In this document: positions 45,476-53,879 of the stretch, in pieces
Numbering within the stretch: the first letter of the stretch is position 1
Layout: each line of letters begins with the position of its first letter
DNA from: Bacillota bacterium
Lineage (GTDB): Bacteria; Bacillota; Clostridia; Oscillospirales; Ruminococcaceae
Length of the DNA: 64,000 nt
NCBI GenBank assembly: GCA_023433405.1
Contig: JAEZCT010000050.1
Span: forward strand, 62,001-126,000
Direction: 5' to 3'
Program-made: the position numbers and the translations under genes
The notes under the pieces: model-generated
Databases searched by the model: none
Told to the model about the DNA's origin: nothing
What the model saw: only the letters and a program-made list of their open reading frames with translations

Positions 45476-45814
45476 ATGGACTGCCTGTTTTGCAAGATCG
45501 CGGCGGGGGATATCCCCTCGAAAAAGGTGTATGAGGACGATGCGGTGTACGCGTTTTACGACATTGACCCCAAAGCACCCGTTCATTTTTTAATCATCCC
45601 AAAGCAGCATATTCCCTCGGTCAATGGGCTCACCGCCCAAAACAGCGGGGTTGTCGCGCATATTTTTACGGTTATTGCCCAGGTTGCGAAGGAGCTTAGG
45701 CTTGATAACGGCTACCGCGTGGTGACCAATGTGGGCGATGACGGTGGGCAGACGGTGGAGCACCTGCATTTTCATGTGCTGGGCGCGCGCCCCCTTGCCT
45801 GGCCTCCCGGCTGA
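45476..45814 (+). CDS. HIT-family nucleotide hydrolase (HinT-like)
   Basis: 112 residues. CLFCKIAAGDIPSKKVYEDD at the start with Cys residues that may bind zinc, and the histidine triad HLHFHVLG near 99-106. HinT enzymes cleave nucleoside phosphoramidates and acyl-AMP. AGGAGG precedes the ATG. Location after alaS is common in Clostridia. Confidence 0.93.
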   Translation: MDCLFCKIAAGDIPSKKVYEDDAVYAFYDIDPKAPVHFLIIPKQHIPSVNGLTAQNSGVVAHIFTVIAQVAKELRLDNGYRVVTNVGDDGGQTVEHLHFHVLGARPLAWPPG

Positions 45815-45897
45815 GAAGCACGCCGGTTTTTTCACAGCCTGCGGATTTATTACGCGGCTATTCTCCCGGTTTTGTAATTTTGAATGGAGTGTTAGCA

Positions 45898-46437
45898 ATG
45901 GACCAATATTATACCCTCACTGTGGCGGGCCTTACCCGCCAGCTGCCGTTATGCCCGGTGAGCGAAAGCCTCGATATCGCGGCATTTGTCATGTTCTCGG
46001 ATGTGGAGCTTACCGTCGCCTGCGCCACAGAGCTTATAAAGATGGCGCCGGAGCACGATGTGCTGATTACCGCGGAGTCGAAAGGCATTCCCCTTGCCTA
46101 CGAGATGTCGAGGCAATCGGGCAAAAAGTACCTGCTTGCGCGTAAATCCGCAAAGCTGTATATGAAGGACCCCATCCGCGTGGAGGTTAAATCCATCACC
46201 ACCGCGCGTATTCAGGAGCTGTATATTGACCGCGACGACATCAACGACCTGAAGGGCAAGCGCGTGCTGGTGGTGGATGACGTCATCAGCACCGGCGAAA
46301 GCCTCAATGCACTGCAAAGCCTGGTGGATCAGGCGGGCGGTCAGGTGGTTGCCAAAATGGCGGTGCTAGCAGAGGGGGACGCGGCGGAGCGCAAGGACAT
46401 CCTGTTCCTTGAAAAGCTCCCGCTGTTTTTTAAATAG
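45898..46437 (+). CDS. phosphoribosyltransferase family protein (purine type)
   Basis: 180 residues from the ATG at 45898, with GGAG 8 bases upstream. PRPP-binding loop VLVVDDVISTGES near 122-134; TAESKGIPLAYEMSRQSGKKYLLARKS near 57-84 resembles adenine/xanthine PRTases and the PurR effector domain. It would make a nucleoside monophosphate from a base plus PRPP. Adenine is the most likely base, but I would not name it apt on sequence alone. Confidence 0.85.
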   Translation: MDQYYTLTVAGLTRQLPLCPVSESLDIAAFVMFSDVELTVACATELIKMAPEHDVLITAESKGIPLAYEMSRQSGKKYLLARKSAKLYMKDPIRVEVKSITTARIQELYIDRDDINDLKGKRVLVVDDVISTGESLNALQSLVDQAGGQVVAKMAVLAEGDAAERKDILFLEKLPLFFK

Positions 46438-46576
46438 ACTAATATCGATATATTGAACGATGACAATGAAGTGCAGGAGTGTGCCTTGCTTATAGCATTG
46501 CCGCAGGAGCGCGGCGCCTCCTGACAGGGCGGCTTTTTGGCTCGTTTGGGGTAAAAAGCGCCGGAAAGGCATGGTC

Positions 46577-48835
46577 ATGGGTATGATAAAGCGTCCGCTG
46601 CCCATCATCGGAGGTTCCTACCTGCTGTCCCTTGCGGCGGTTTTTGGGCTGGGGCTTTCGGCGGACGGCTATGTGTGGCTTGCGGCGATTGTTTGTATTA
46701 CCGTATGCGCCGTATGCCTTATCCGCCGCCCCAGCCGCAATGTCCTGCGGGTGGTCTTATTATCAGCGGCGGCGTTCGCGGTGGGCACGGCGTGGTCGGC
46801 GTGGCGCACGATGGGACTGCCCGCGCAGCTTTCGGCGGTATACGGACAAAAGGCGCTCATTAGCGCGCGCTACGAGGATTTTGACGGACAAAGGGGCAGC
46901 AGGTACGACTATATTGTGCGGACAAGCTCGGTGCGGCTATATAACCCCCGCGCCGAGCGGTATGAGCCTGTCGGCGTGCCCCAGCGCGTCACCATGCGCC
47001 TGACAGCCACTGCGCCGCTGGATGCTGCCTATGGCGATACCATTACCGCCGAGGTCAGTATTACGCCGCCCTACCCCCTTGCGGGGGAGAAACGAATGGC
47101 GGTGCATAACGCCGACGGGGTATATGCCTTTTGCTACGCCTACGGTGAGCTTGCATACCAGACTCCTGAGCATACCCCGTTAATGGCGCGCCTTCGCGCC
47201 TTCCGCGACCGGGTCGAGGCGGGGATACAAAAGGCCGTGGGCGGAGAGGCGGGCAGGATATGCGCCGCCATGCTTACCGGCAATAAGCGCGAGGTATCGG
47301 GCGAGCTGTTAGGCTCCTTTCGCGCGGCGGGGCTTAGCCACCTGCTGGCGGTTTCCGGTCTGCACGCGTCTATTCTTACGCAGTTCTTGCTGCTTCTGCT
47401 GGCGTTTTTTCGGGTCTCGCCCAGGGTGTCGGGCGTCGTCTCGGGCGGATTGATTCTGCTGTTTATGGCCTTTGCGGGGTTTACACCCTCGGTGGTGCGC
47501 GCGGGGGTGATGGCATGTGCGCTGTTTGCGGCGCAATTGTTCCGGCGGCGGTACGACGGAATCAATTCGGTTTCACTGGCGGCGCTTATCATCTGCGGGG
47601 TAAACCCGGCCGCCTTTATCAGCGCGGGGTTTCTGCTCTCCTTTTCGGCCACGCTTTCCATCATCCTGCTTACCCCGGCGCTGTGCGGGCTGTGCGAGCG
47701 GTACGCGCCTAAGCTGTGGCTGCACGCAAAAGCAGTGGTGCAAACCGCGGCGGTATCGCTTAGTGCCACGCTGTTTACCTACCCGTTTACCGCAGCCTTG
47801 TTCGGGCGGGTTTCGCTGATTGGCCCTGTGGCGAACCTTCTTATCTTGCCGCTGGTGCCGCTTTGGATGGTTTTCATCCTGCTCACCGGGCTGTTCTCCC
47901 TGTTTGGCGGGGGCTTTGTCCTCACGCGGGCGTGCGGCTTTGCGGCGCGCACCCTTGCGCTGATAGTGACGCGGGCGGCGCGGTTCTTTGGCGGGCTGGA
48001 TTTTGCAGACGCCAAAGCCGGGGTTTTTATCGTTTTTGCCGTTGCCGCGCTGGCGGTAGTGTGCGCGGCGGTGGCACGGCTGCTTCGTAAGCAAAAAAAC
48101 CCCGCCGTGCTTGCGGGTATTTCAGTGTTTTTGCTCTCGGCAGGCCTTGCCTTTGAGGCCCTTTCCGTCGGTCAGGGGCGGGTGCTTATCTCCTTTCCCG
48201 ATGCCGCCTCTATGACCGCCGTAATTACCCAAGACGGTCAGGCTGCGGTGCTGGCGGGGGTGGATGATAAGAAAACGGCGGGCACCGCTGCCCTTCACCT
48301 CGCCCGACGGGGGTTTGAGGAGGTGGAATGGGTGCTTGCGCCCTGTCTGAATGAGGCCTCCGCCACCGCCGTTGCCCGTGTGCTGGAGGAAACCGCGGTG
48401 CAAAACCTGGCGATAGCCGACGATACCTTTCGGTACCGGGAGCTGCTGTCGTCTCACGGGGCGGGCGGGCTGATTGAGGGCGGGAGGATTACGTCCTACC
48501 GATTGCTTTCGGGAGTAACCGCGCTGGTTGACCGGCGGCAGGAGGGCAAGCCCGCGCTGTGTTTGGAAGTACACGGCGCAAAGGTTTTGTTTTTGTATGG
48601 CGGGACAGACGCCGCCCGCCTGCCGGAGGATTTTCTTGCCCCGGATGTTTGCATTATCAGCGGGGCGGTGCCAAAGAATATCGAAAAGGTGAGGTCCAGT
48701 GCCTTTCAGTTGACCGAGCCCATGCGCAACAGGCAGACCGCGCTGTTTGCGGATAAGGCGGTTTTAATCGCCCCGAAATACACGGCTGCCACACTGACGG
48801 TGGAGGCCGACGGAACGATACGGTGGAGGCAATAG
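46577..48835 (+). CDS. comEC: ComEC/Rec2-family DNA-uptake channel with degenerate hydrolase domain
   Basis: About 752 residues. An N-terminal DUF4131-like region (about 1-180) with two or three helices precedes the Competence membrane domain (about 200-470: LTGNKREVSGELLGSFRAAGLSHLLAVSGLHASILTQ, and the ARVRRRYDGINS-like loop), which forms the channel for single-stranded DNA. The C-terminal metallo-beta-lactamase-like domain (about 535-750) is degenerate. GQGD reads SVGQGR and the metal motif SHPHADH reads APCLNEA. This implies a channel without the usual strand-degrading nuclease. Start taken at the ATG at 46577. Confidence 0.85.
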   Translation: MGMIKRPLPIIGGSYLLSLAAVFGLGLSADGYVWLAAIVCITVCAVCLIRRPSRNVLRVVLLSAAAFAVGTAWSAWRTMGLPAQLSAVYGQKALISARYEDFDGQRGSRYDYIVRTSSVRLYNPRAERYEPVGVPQRVTMRLTATAPLDAAYGDTITAEVSITPPYPLAGEKRMAVHNADGVYAFCYAYGELAYQTPEHTPLMARLRAFRDRVEAGIQKAVGGEAGRICAAMLTGNKREVSGELLGSFRAAGLSHLLAVSGLHASILTQFLLLLLAFFRVSPRVSGVVSGGLILLFMAFAGFTPSVVRAGVMACALFAAQLFRRRYDGINSVSLAALIICGVNPAAFISAGFLLSFSATLSIILLTPALCGLCERYAPKLWLHAKAVVQTAAVSLSATLFTYPFTAALFGRVSLIGPVANLLILPLVPLWMVFILLTGLFSLFGGGFVLTRACGFAARTLALIVTRAARFFGGLDFADAKAGVFIVFAVAALAVVCAAVARLLRKQKNPAVLAGISVFLLSAGLAFEALSVGQGRVLISFPDAASMTAVITQDGQAAVLAGVDDKKTAGTAALHLARRGFEEVEWVLAPCLNEASATAVARVLEETAVQNLAIADDTFRYRELLSSHGAGGLIEGGRITSYRLLSGVTALVDRRQEGKPALCLEVHGAKVLFLYGGTDAARLPEDFLAPDVCIISGAVPKNIEKVRSSAFQLTEPMRNRQTALFADKAVLIAPKYTAATLTVEADGTIRWRQ

Positions 48836-48965
48836 GCGGGCGGGGCTTGTTTATTCAGCGTATGGAGCTGATAAAATACCGCGAAAAGCGCATATACCAA
48901 AGCCGTTAACCCAGGGTACATACTTTATAAATGATATAAGGATTACGCAAAGGAGGGAGCTGCCT

Positions 48966-49394
48966 GTGCTTTTATTTGTCTCACACAGTGAGGAGGATAC
49001 CGAGGCCTTTGCCGAGGGGTTTGCAAAAACCCTAAAGGCGGGTGCTGTGCTTGCCTTGCGCGGCGGTATGGGGGCGGGCAAAACCGCGTTTGTGCGGGGG
49101 CTTGCCCGGGGCCTTGACGTTGGGGGCGAGGTTGCAAGCCCCACCTTTGCGCTGGTGCACGAGCATGAGGGCGCAATCCCTCTTTTTCACTTTGATATGT
49201 ATCGCGTAACCAATTATGACGACCTGTATTCCACCGGTTTTTTTGATTATCTTGATTCCGGCGCGATTCTTGCCGTGGAATGGAGCGAGAATATACCCTA
49301 TGCCCTTCCAAGCCACACAATCCGGGTGACGCTTACCCCGCTGTCCGAGACCGCCCGGGAGATTCTCATTGAAACGCCGGAGGAGCCGGCGTAA
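48966..49394 (+). CDS. tsaE: tRNA t6A biosynthesis ATPase TsaE
   Basis: 142 residues, starting at GTG after AGGAGGG. P-loop GGMGAGKTAFVRGLARGL (about 35-52) and VASPTFALVHEH (about 57-68), FHFDMYRV (about 75-82) and VEWSEN are all characteristic. It supports TsaB/TsaD in threonylcarbamoylating A37 of ANN-decoding tRNAs. tsaB is 128 bp downstream; tsaD and tsaC are outside the window. Confidence 0.95.
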   Translation: MLLFVSHSEEDTEAFAEGFAKTLKAGAVLALRGGMGAGKTAFVRGLARGLDVGGEVASPTFALVHEHEGAIPLFHFDMYRVTNYDDLYSTGFFDYLDSGAILAVEWSENIPYALPSHTIRVTLTPLSETAREILIETPEEPA

Positions 49395-49408
49395 TGCGAA
49401 TCACCATA

Positions 49409-49472
49409 AAGGAGTAGAATAGAAGATACGCGTGAAAACCCATTTGCACTTTTCAATCGGATATTAGTATAA
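49409..49472. repeat. interspersed palindromic element, shortened copy
   Basis: The right end CACTTTTCAATCGG then ATATTAGTATA matches the family closely. Inside, CGCGTGAAAACCCAT is the reverse complement of the same block in the long copy at 51059. The left end (GGAGTAGAATAG) is less clear. It sits between tsaE and tsaB. Confidence 0.7.
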
Positions 49473-49522
49473 ACAGGTTAAGCCAGGAGGCAGGGGCATT
49501 ATTTTTGAAGGGAGGCAGGCTT

Positions 49523-50269
49523 GTGAGGATACTGGGGATAGACACCTCGGCGGGGGCGGCAAGCGTGGCCCTGTGCGATGAGAAGCAGCTGCTCGGAGAG
49601 TTTTTTATTAACACCAAGCTAACACACAGCGAGACACTGATGCCGATGGTCAAGGCGCTCTTGGATGATACCCGCCTAACCCTTGGGGAGCTGGATGCCC
49701 TTGCGGTATCGAGCGGGCCCGGCTCGTTTACCGGTCTGCGCATTGGGATTGCCGCCGTGAAGGGCATGGCCTTTGCGCGGCAGCTACCCTGCGCGGGGGT
49801 TTCCACGCTGGAGGCGCTGGCCTATAACCTGCGGGGCTTCGAGGGCGTTGTGTGCGCCGCCATGGACGCGCGCTGCGACCAGTTTTACACCGCACTGTTT
49901 GTGGCAAAAGGGGGAGCCGTCTCACGCCTCAGCGAGGACTCGGCGCTTACCGCGCAGGAGGTGGCCGACCGGCTTCATGAAATAAATGGGCCTATTTTTT
50001 TAGTTGGAGACGGCGCGTCTTTGTGTTATAATAGCTATAAGAAAATAAAAGCGGATGAAGGGCGCGTGTTTTTGGCGCCGGAGCATCTGCTGTTTCAGCG
50101 CGCGTCCAGCGTGTGCGCCCTTGCGAGAGGTATTTTGAGTCAGGGCGGGGCGCAAAGCGCCGACGCGTTGGTGCCGACCTATCTGCGTCTGCCCCAGGCG
50201 GAACGGGAACGGCTGGCACGCGAGGGAAACACTGGTACGGCACAAAGCGCTTCCCCAGCCGCGCCGTGA
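49523..50269 (+). CDS. tsaB: tRNA t6A biosynthesis protein TsaB
   Basis: 248 residues from the GTG at 49523, with GGGAGG 7 bases upstream; an upstream TTG at 49505 is not needed. ASKHA-fold scaffold: RILGIDTSAGAASVAL at the start, HSETLMPMVKALLDD near 32-46, and SSGPGSFTGLRIGIAAVKGMA near 60-80. It partners TsaD. The C-terminal 30 residues are Arg/Ala-rich. Co-oriented with tsaE upstream and upp downstream. Confidence 0.95.
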   Translation: MRILGIDTSAGAASVALCDEKQLLGEFFINTKLTHSETLMPMVKALLDDTRLTLGELDALAVSSGPGSFTGLRIGIAAVKGMAFARQLPCAGVSTLEALAYNLRGFEGVVCAAMDARCDQFYTALFVAKGGAVSRLSEDSALTAQEVADRLHEINGPIFLVGDGASLCYNSYKKIKADEGRVFLAPEHLLFQRASSVCALARGILSQGGAQSADALVPTYLRLPQAERERLAREGNTGTAQSASPAAP

Positions 50270-50353
50270 CGGGTTTTATGGCAAAGGTATAGCCCTCATG
50301 CCACAATTTTAGTAACGGGCAGATTATAATACGCGTTGAAAGGATGTGCAGGT

Positions 50354-50989
50354 ATGCAGCAGAAAAACCCCTTTATTATGGATCACCCGCTGATACAGCA
50401 TAAGGTATCCCTCCTGCGGGATAAGAACACGGGCTCGAAGGAGTTTCGGGAGCTGGTATCGGAGATTGCTATGCTTATGTGCTACGAGGCTACAAGGGAT
50501 CTGCCCTTGAAAGAGGTGGAGATTGAAACTCCTGTGGCAATGGCGAGAACCCGGGTGATTACGGGCAGAAAGCTGGCGTTCGTGCCCATTCTGCGCGCGG
50601 GTCTTGGCATGATGGACGGCGTATTGGCACTGGTGCCCGCCGCGAAGGTTGGTCATATTGGTCTGTACCGCGACCCCGACACCCTTGAGCCGGTGGAGTA
50701 TTACTGCAAGCTGCCCGCCGATATTGAGGAGCGCGAGGTAATTGTGGTAGACCCCATGCTCGCAACCGGAGGCTCGGCGGTGGACGCAATTAAGCTGATT
50801 AAGGACAAGGGCGCGTCGCAGATAAAGTTTATGTGCATTATCGCCGCTCCCGAGGGTCTTGACGCTTTGCGCAGCGCACACCCCGATGTGCAGATCTACG
50901 CCGCGGCACAGGATGACCACCTCAACGACCACGGCTACATTGTACCCGGTCTCGGCGACGCGGGCGACCGCATCTTTGGAACAAAATAA
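50354..50989 (+). CDS. upp: uracil phosphoribosyltransferase
   Basis: 211 residues, salvages uracil to UMP. Start ATG at 50354 after AAAGGATG. Typical phrases: HPLIQHKVSLLRDKNTGSKEFRELVSEIAMLMCYEATRDLPL, PILRAGLGMMDGVL, the PRPP loop VVDPMLATGGSAVDAI, and DHLNDHGYIVPGLGDAGDRIFGTK at the C-terminus. It ends the long plus-strand run at a terminator. Confidence 0.97.
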   Translation: MQQKNPFIMDHPLIQHKVSLLRDKNTGSKEFRELVSEIAMLMCYEATRDLPLKEVEIETPVAMARTRVITGRKLAFVPILRAGLGMMDGVLALVPAAKVGHIGLYRDPDTLEPVEYYCKLPADIEEREVIVVDPMLATGGSAVDAIKLIKDKGASQIKFMCIIAAPEGLDALRSAHPDVQIYAAAQDDHLNDHGYIVPGLGDAGDRIFGTK

Positions 50990-51015
50990 AATTGGCGCAA
51001 TCGCATATACAGGCT

Positions 51016-51060
51016 GCAAGGGGGCGGAAATGATTCCGCCCCCTTGCTGTTTGCTTTTTA
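51016..51060 (+). terminator. terminator of upp
   Basis: GCAAGGGGGCGGAA and TTCCGCCCCCTTGC perfect 14-bp arms around ATGA, then TGTTTGCTTTTTA. Confidence 0.9.
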
Positions 51061-51162
51061 TACTAATATCCGATTTAAAAGAGTATAAAAATCAAGTAAA
51101 AAGCTTTAGTTTATGGGTTTTCACGCGGATTTTTATCGACTCTTTTTGAGGAGATTAGTATA
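51059..51162. repeat. interspersed palindromic element, long copy 2
   Basis: Starts TATACTAATATCCGATTT, ends TTTTTGAGGAGATTAGTATA, about 104 bp. The centre contains ATGGGTTTTCACGCGG, shared in inverted form with the copy at 49409. It directly follows the upp terminator. Confidence 0.85.
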
Positions 51163-51175
51163 ACGCTCTTTTTGC

Positions 51176-52126
51176 TTAAGTGCGGTTCGGGTAACCCACA
51201 TATTCCGCTACAAAGCTTGCTACAGACTGCTCGTCGGCAAAGTCGGGAGCGTCGGCAATGGGCTTTAGCGACCAATGCTCCGTATGCTCGGCGGTTTGAC
51301 CCGGGGCGTATTTTAGCAGCTGACCGATGGTTTCCATCTCAAGGATGACGTTATTGGTGTAGGTTTCGTAGGAACAGCCGTTGTCGGGGTAGGAGCCGCC
51401 GGGCACATGGGTGTAGTGCTTAACAAACAGCGCGCCATGGTTTACATACCCCGCCCAGCCTGCCTCGTTATCAAACCCCAGCTTATATGCCCGCTGAATA
51501 TCCGGATTTTGACGCAGGAGAAAATAGCGCTCCATAAAGGTGCCGCGCTTGCAGGCAAGGTTTGTGTAGGGCCAAACGGAAATGGTGCGGTTTTGCAAAA
51601 GACCGGTGCTTGTGGTGTTCATCGGCACAATCTCCACGCCGCCCTGATCCATAACGGTAATTGTCCACGGAGCAAAGATCATTGCCGTGTCGGAAACGTT
51701 AGTAATGTAATGAGCAATGGATACATTGGGTGCAGTCGCATCCATCGCAATCTCAAAACGGTACTGCACGTTGTTATGAATTTGCTTTGCGCAGTGGAGT
51801 GTGACGGTGCTGCCGTCTACCGTATACTCCACCGGGTCGTTATCGGGGTAGCTGGTTTCGGGGTCGTGCTCGGGGCTTCTCCATAGGCGGTGGCCGCCGC
51901 GCAGGTAAAATTTTGCGCCGGGATAATAGGCCTTATCAAAGTCCTCACCGCTTCCGGTCAGCAGGTGGTCCTTGTCAAACAGCAGCATGTTTTTGCCGCC
52001 AGCCAAAGCAAAGTGGATGATACGGGGGCCGTAATCCAGCGTTGCCATCAGCTCGACTGCGCCGTTCTCCATCAGAATGCATTTCCCATATTCGGGGTGG
52101 GCGATTGGTTGCGTTTTCACCGACAT
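51176..52126 (-). CDS. DUF4380-like / galactose-mutarotase-fold protein
   Basis: 316 residues, soluble, beta-rich. The N-terminal LMATLDYGPRIIHFALAGGKNMLLFDKD and FYLRGGHRLWRSPEH recall DUF4380 and aldose-1-epimerase-fold proteins; NTSDTAMIFAPWTITVMDQGG occurs in the middle. No catalytic pair is certain, and the sugar or glycan target is unknown. AAAGGAAC precedes the ATG. It runs toward the element at 51059. Confidence 0.72.
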   Translation of the reverse strand: MSVKTQPIAHPEYGKCILMENGAVELMATLDYGPRIIHFALAGGKNMLLFDKDHLLTGSGEDFDKAYYPGAKFYLRGGHRLWRSPEHDPETSYPDNDPVEYTVDGSTVTLHCAKQIHNNVQYRFEIAMDATAPNVSIAHYITNVSDTAMIFAPWTITVMDQGGVEIVPMNTTSTGLLQNRTISVWPYTNLACKRGTFMERYFLLRQNPDIQRAYKLGFDNEAGWAGYVNHGALFVKHYTHVPGGSYPDNGCSYETYTNNVILEMETIGQLLKYAPGQTAEHTEHWSLKPIADAPDFADEQSVASFVAEYVGYPNRT

Positions 52127-52227
52127 ATCGTTTTAAGTTCCTTTCTGTCAAACCGGCTATATTTGACCGGCATGGTTGTTTCAGTAGGGGGAAATCGGGC
52201 ATAGAATAAATAGCACACTCCCCCATA

Positions 52228-53421
52228 CTACTTAATTATGACAGCCTCGCTGGTAAAGTCAAGACCGCAGGGCAGGATTTTTGGGGAGCACAGGCAGAAG
52301 ATATCGGTGGCGGCGGCCTCGGCGGCGGCAAAGCGGGAGGAGGATCCGCCGGTCTTGGCAAGCTTGGCAAGGCTCGAACCCAAAGGCAGGCGCGCCGTGC
52401 GTTTTGCCTTTGCAAGAATCTCAGCGCCCCGTGCGTTAAAGCCCAGCACGCGAAGGTAGGGAATATCCTCCGCCTGTAACTCGGCCGTGATGCCGAGATA
52501 GGAGCACAGCACCATTCGCCGTATGCGCGAAAGGGTATAGCGCTTGGTTTTAATCAGCTGGTACAGCAGGTCTAGGCTTTCCGCGGTGCGTACTGCCTTG
52601 AGGATGCGGCTCTCCAGCCCTTCGGTCACATCGGGGTACCGCAGCAGCTCCTCGCGGCTTAATCCCCGCAGCCGGCCGAGTATGGCGCGTTCCAGCGGTA
52701 AAAGGGAGCAGGGCGCCTTATCCTCGGCAAGCTGTGCTCTGTAAATTGCGGCGGCGTCTTTCGGCACATAGTCCTGCCATGGCTTGCCTGAAAGCATCCG
52801 GGCGCGGATTAGGGAGGCGGAGGCGATAATGCCGCTGGCGGTGCGGGAGCCGTGCATCGCGCCTGTTCGCTGTATGGTAACAGGCAGCATGGGGCTGTGG
52901 AGGCGGCTTAACCATTTAAGGTACTCCACTCCAAGGATGTTGTTGGGCTCTGTAAGTACCTGTGCGCACTCCTTTCCCATAACCTCGGCAAGGGCAAGCT
53001 GCCGAGCCTTGGGAAAAACAAGCCCCTGCGCTAGCAAAGCGCCCAGCGCGTCATGCAGCGCAGGGCTTTCTAAGGCGCGTGCGGCGGTAAGCAGGGGGGC
53101 GAGCTCCCCGCATTCACTGCCGAATACCAGCAGCTCCACACAGCCTAAGGCATCCAGCGCCGCCACGCCCCCATAGGCAAACCGTTCCGCGGATGCCACG
53201 GCATAGGGCAGCGGCAGTTCAATCACAAGGTCGGCGCCCCCCGTCAGCGCGGCTCTTGCACGGGAATGCTTTTCAAGGACGGCGCATTCCCCGCGCTGGG
53301 TAAACGCGCCGTCCATCACCACCGCCACATGGGTTACACCCAGCTCGCGGACTTTTTCTATCTGGTAGGCGTGACCGTTATGAAACGGGTTGTACTCTGC
53401 AATAATTCCGGCAATTGTCAT
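52228..53421 (-). CDS. tmcAL: tRNA(Met) cytidine acetate ligase family protein
   Basis: 397 residues. The N-terminal nucleotidyltransferase motif AEYNPFHNGHAYQIEKVREL (about 8-27) with its HxGH is the ATP-binding site. Other family phrases are VVVMDGAFTQRGECAVLEKHSRARAAL and NILGVEYLKWLSRLHSPMLPVTIQR. In B. subtilis TmcAL makes N4-acetylcytidine at the wobble base of elongator tRNAMet from acetate and ATP. It faces ackA across 458 bp; both use acetate, but a functional link is only suggested. Confidence 0.9.
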   Translation of the reverse strand: MTIAGIIAEYNPFHNGHAYQIEKVRELGVTHVAVVMDGAFTQRGECAVLEKHSRARAALTGGADLVIELPLPYAVASAERFAYGGVAALDALGCVELLVFGSECGELAPLLTAARALESPALHDALGALLAQGLVFPKARQLALAEVMGKECAQVLTEPNNILGVEYLKWLSRLHSPMLPVTIQRTGAMHGSRTASGIIASASLIRARMLSGKPWQDYVPKDAAAIYRAQLAEDKAPCSLLPLERAILGRLRGLSREELLRYPDVTEGLESRILKAVRTAESLDLLYQLIKTKRYTLSRIRRMVLCSYLGITAELQAEDIPYLRVLGFNARGAEILAKAKRTARLPLGSSLAKLAKTGGSSSRFAAAEAAATDIFCLCSPKILPCGLDFTSEAVIIK

Positions 53422-53879
53422 GCGACCAGATTCCTTCCTTTGGACGTGATGGGGATAATACCAATATCAAAAAGTGTAAATTAGCAGCTGCATGAAAACC
53501 CATAAGCGAAAGCGTTATATTTGTTTTTCATACACTTTCAAATCGAATGCCAGCATAAAACCGGGCAATGATTGATAATAATTTAACGAAATTCTTAAAT
53601 ATTTCGCGTACGCAGGTGCAAACGCCCAACTAATCTCATATATTGCGGCAAATAGAGACCTTTTGTGGTAAATTGCGCGTTTTTTCAATTTGCACTTGAA
53701 TTTTCACCTGCATTGTAATAGTATATAGTTTGGTGGTTTAAAGTCAAGCCTGCGGGCTTTTTTTGTTTACAAGCTTCTGCCGGCGCGCGCCTCATCCTTG
53801 TAGTTTGCCCCTAGCAAGGGCGCAATCCGCGCATAACCGTTGAAGCATAAGATAAAACATTTACTTTGGAGGAGAAATT
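53422..53879. other. divergent spacer between tmcAL and ackA
   Basis: 458 bp. It holds long element copy 3 (53456-53558). Beyond that it is AT-rich with a possible TATAGT box near 53720 before ackA. No ORF or RNA gene recognised. Confidence 0.5.
53456..53558. repeat. interspersed palindromic element, long copy 3
   Basis: Begins ATAATACCAATATC then AAAAAGTGTA and ends TACACTTTCAAATCG then AATGCCAGCATA. Contains TGAAAACCCATAAGC, a central block also seen at 49409 and 51059. About 103 bp. Confidence 0.7.
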
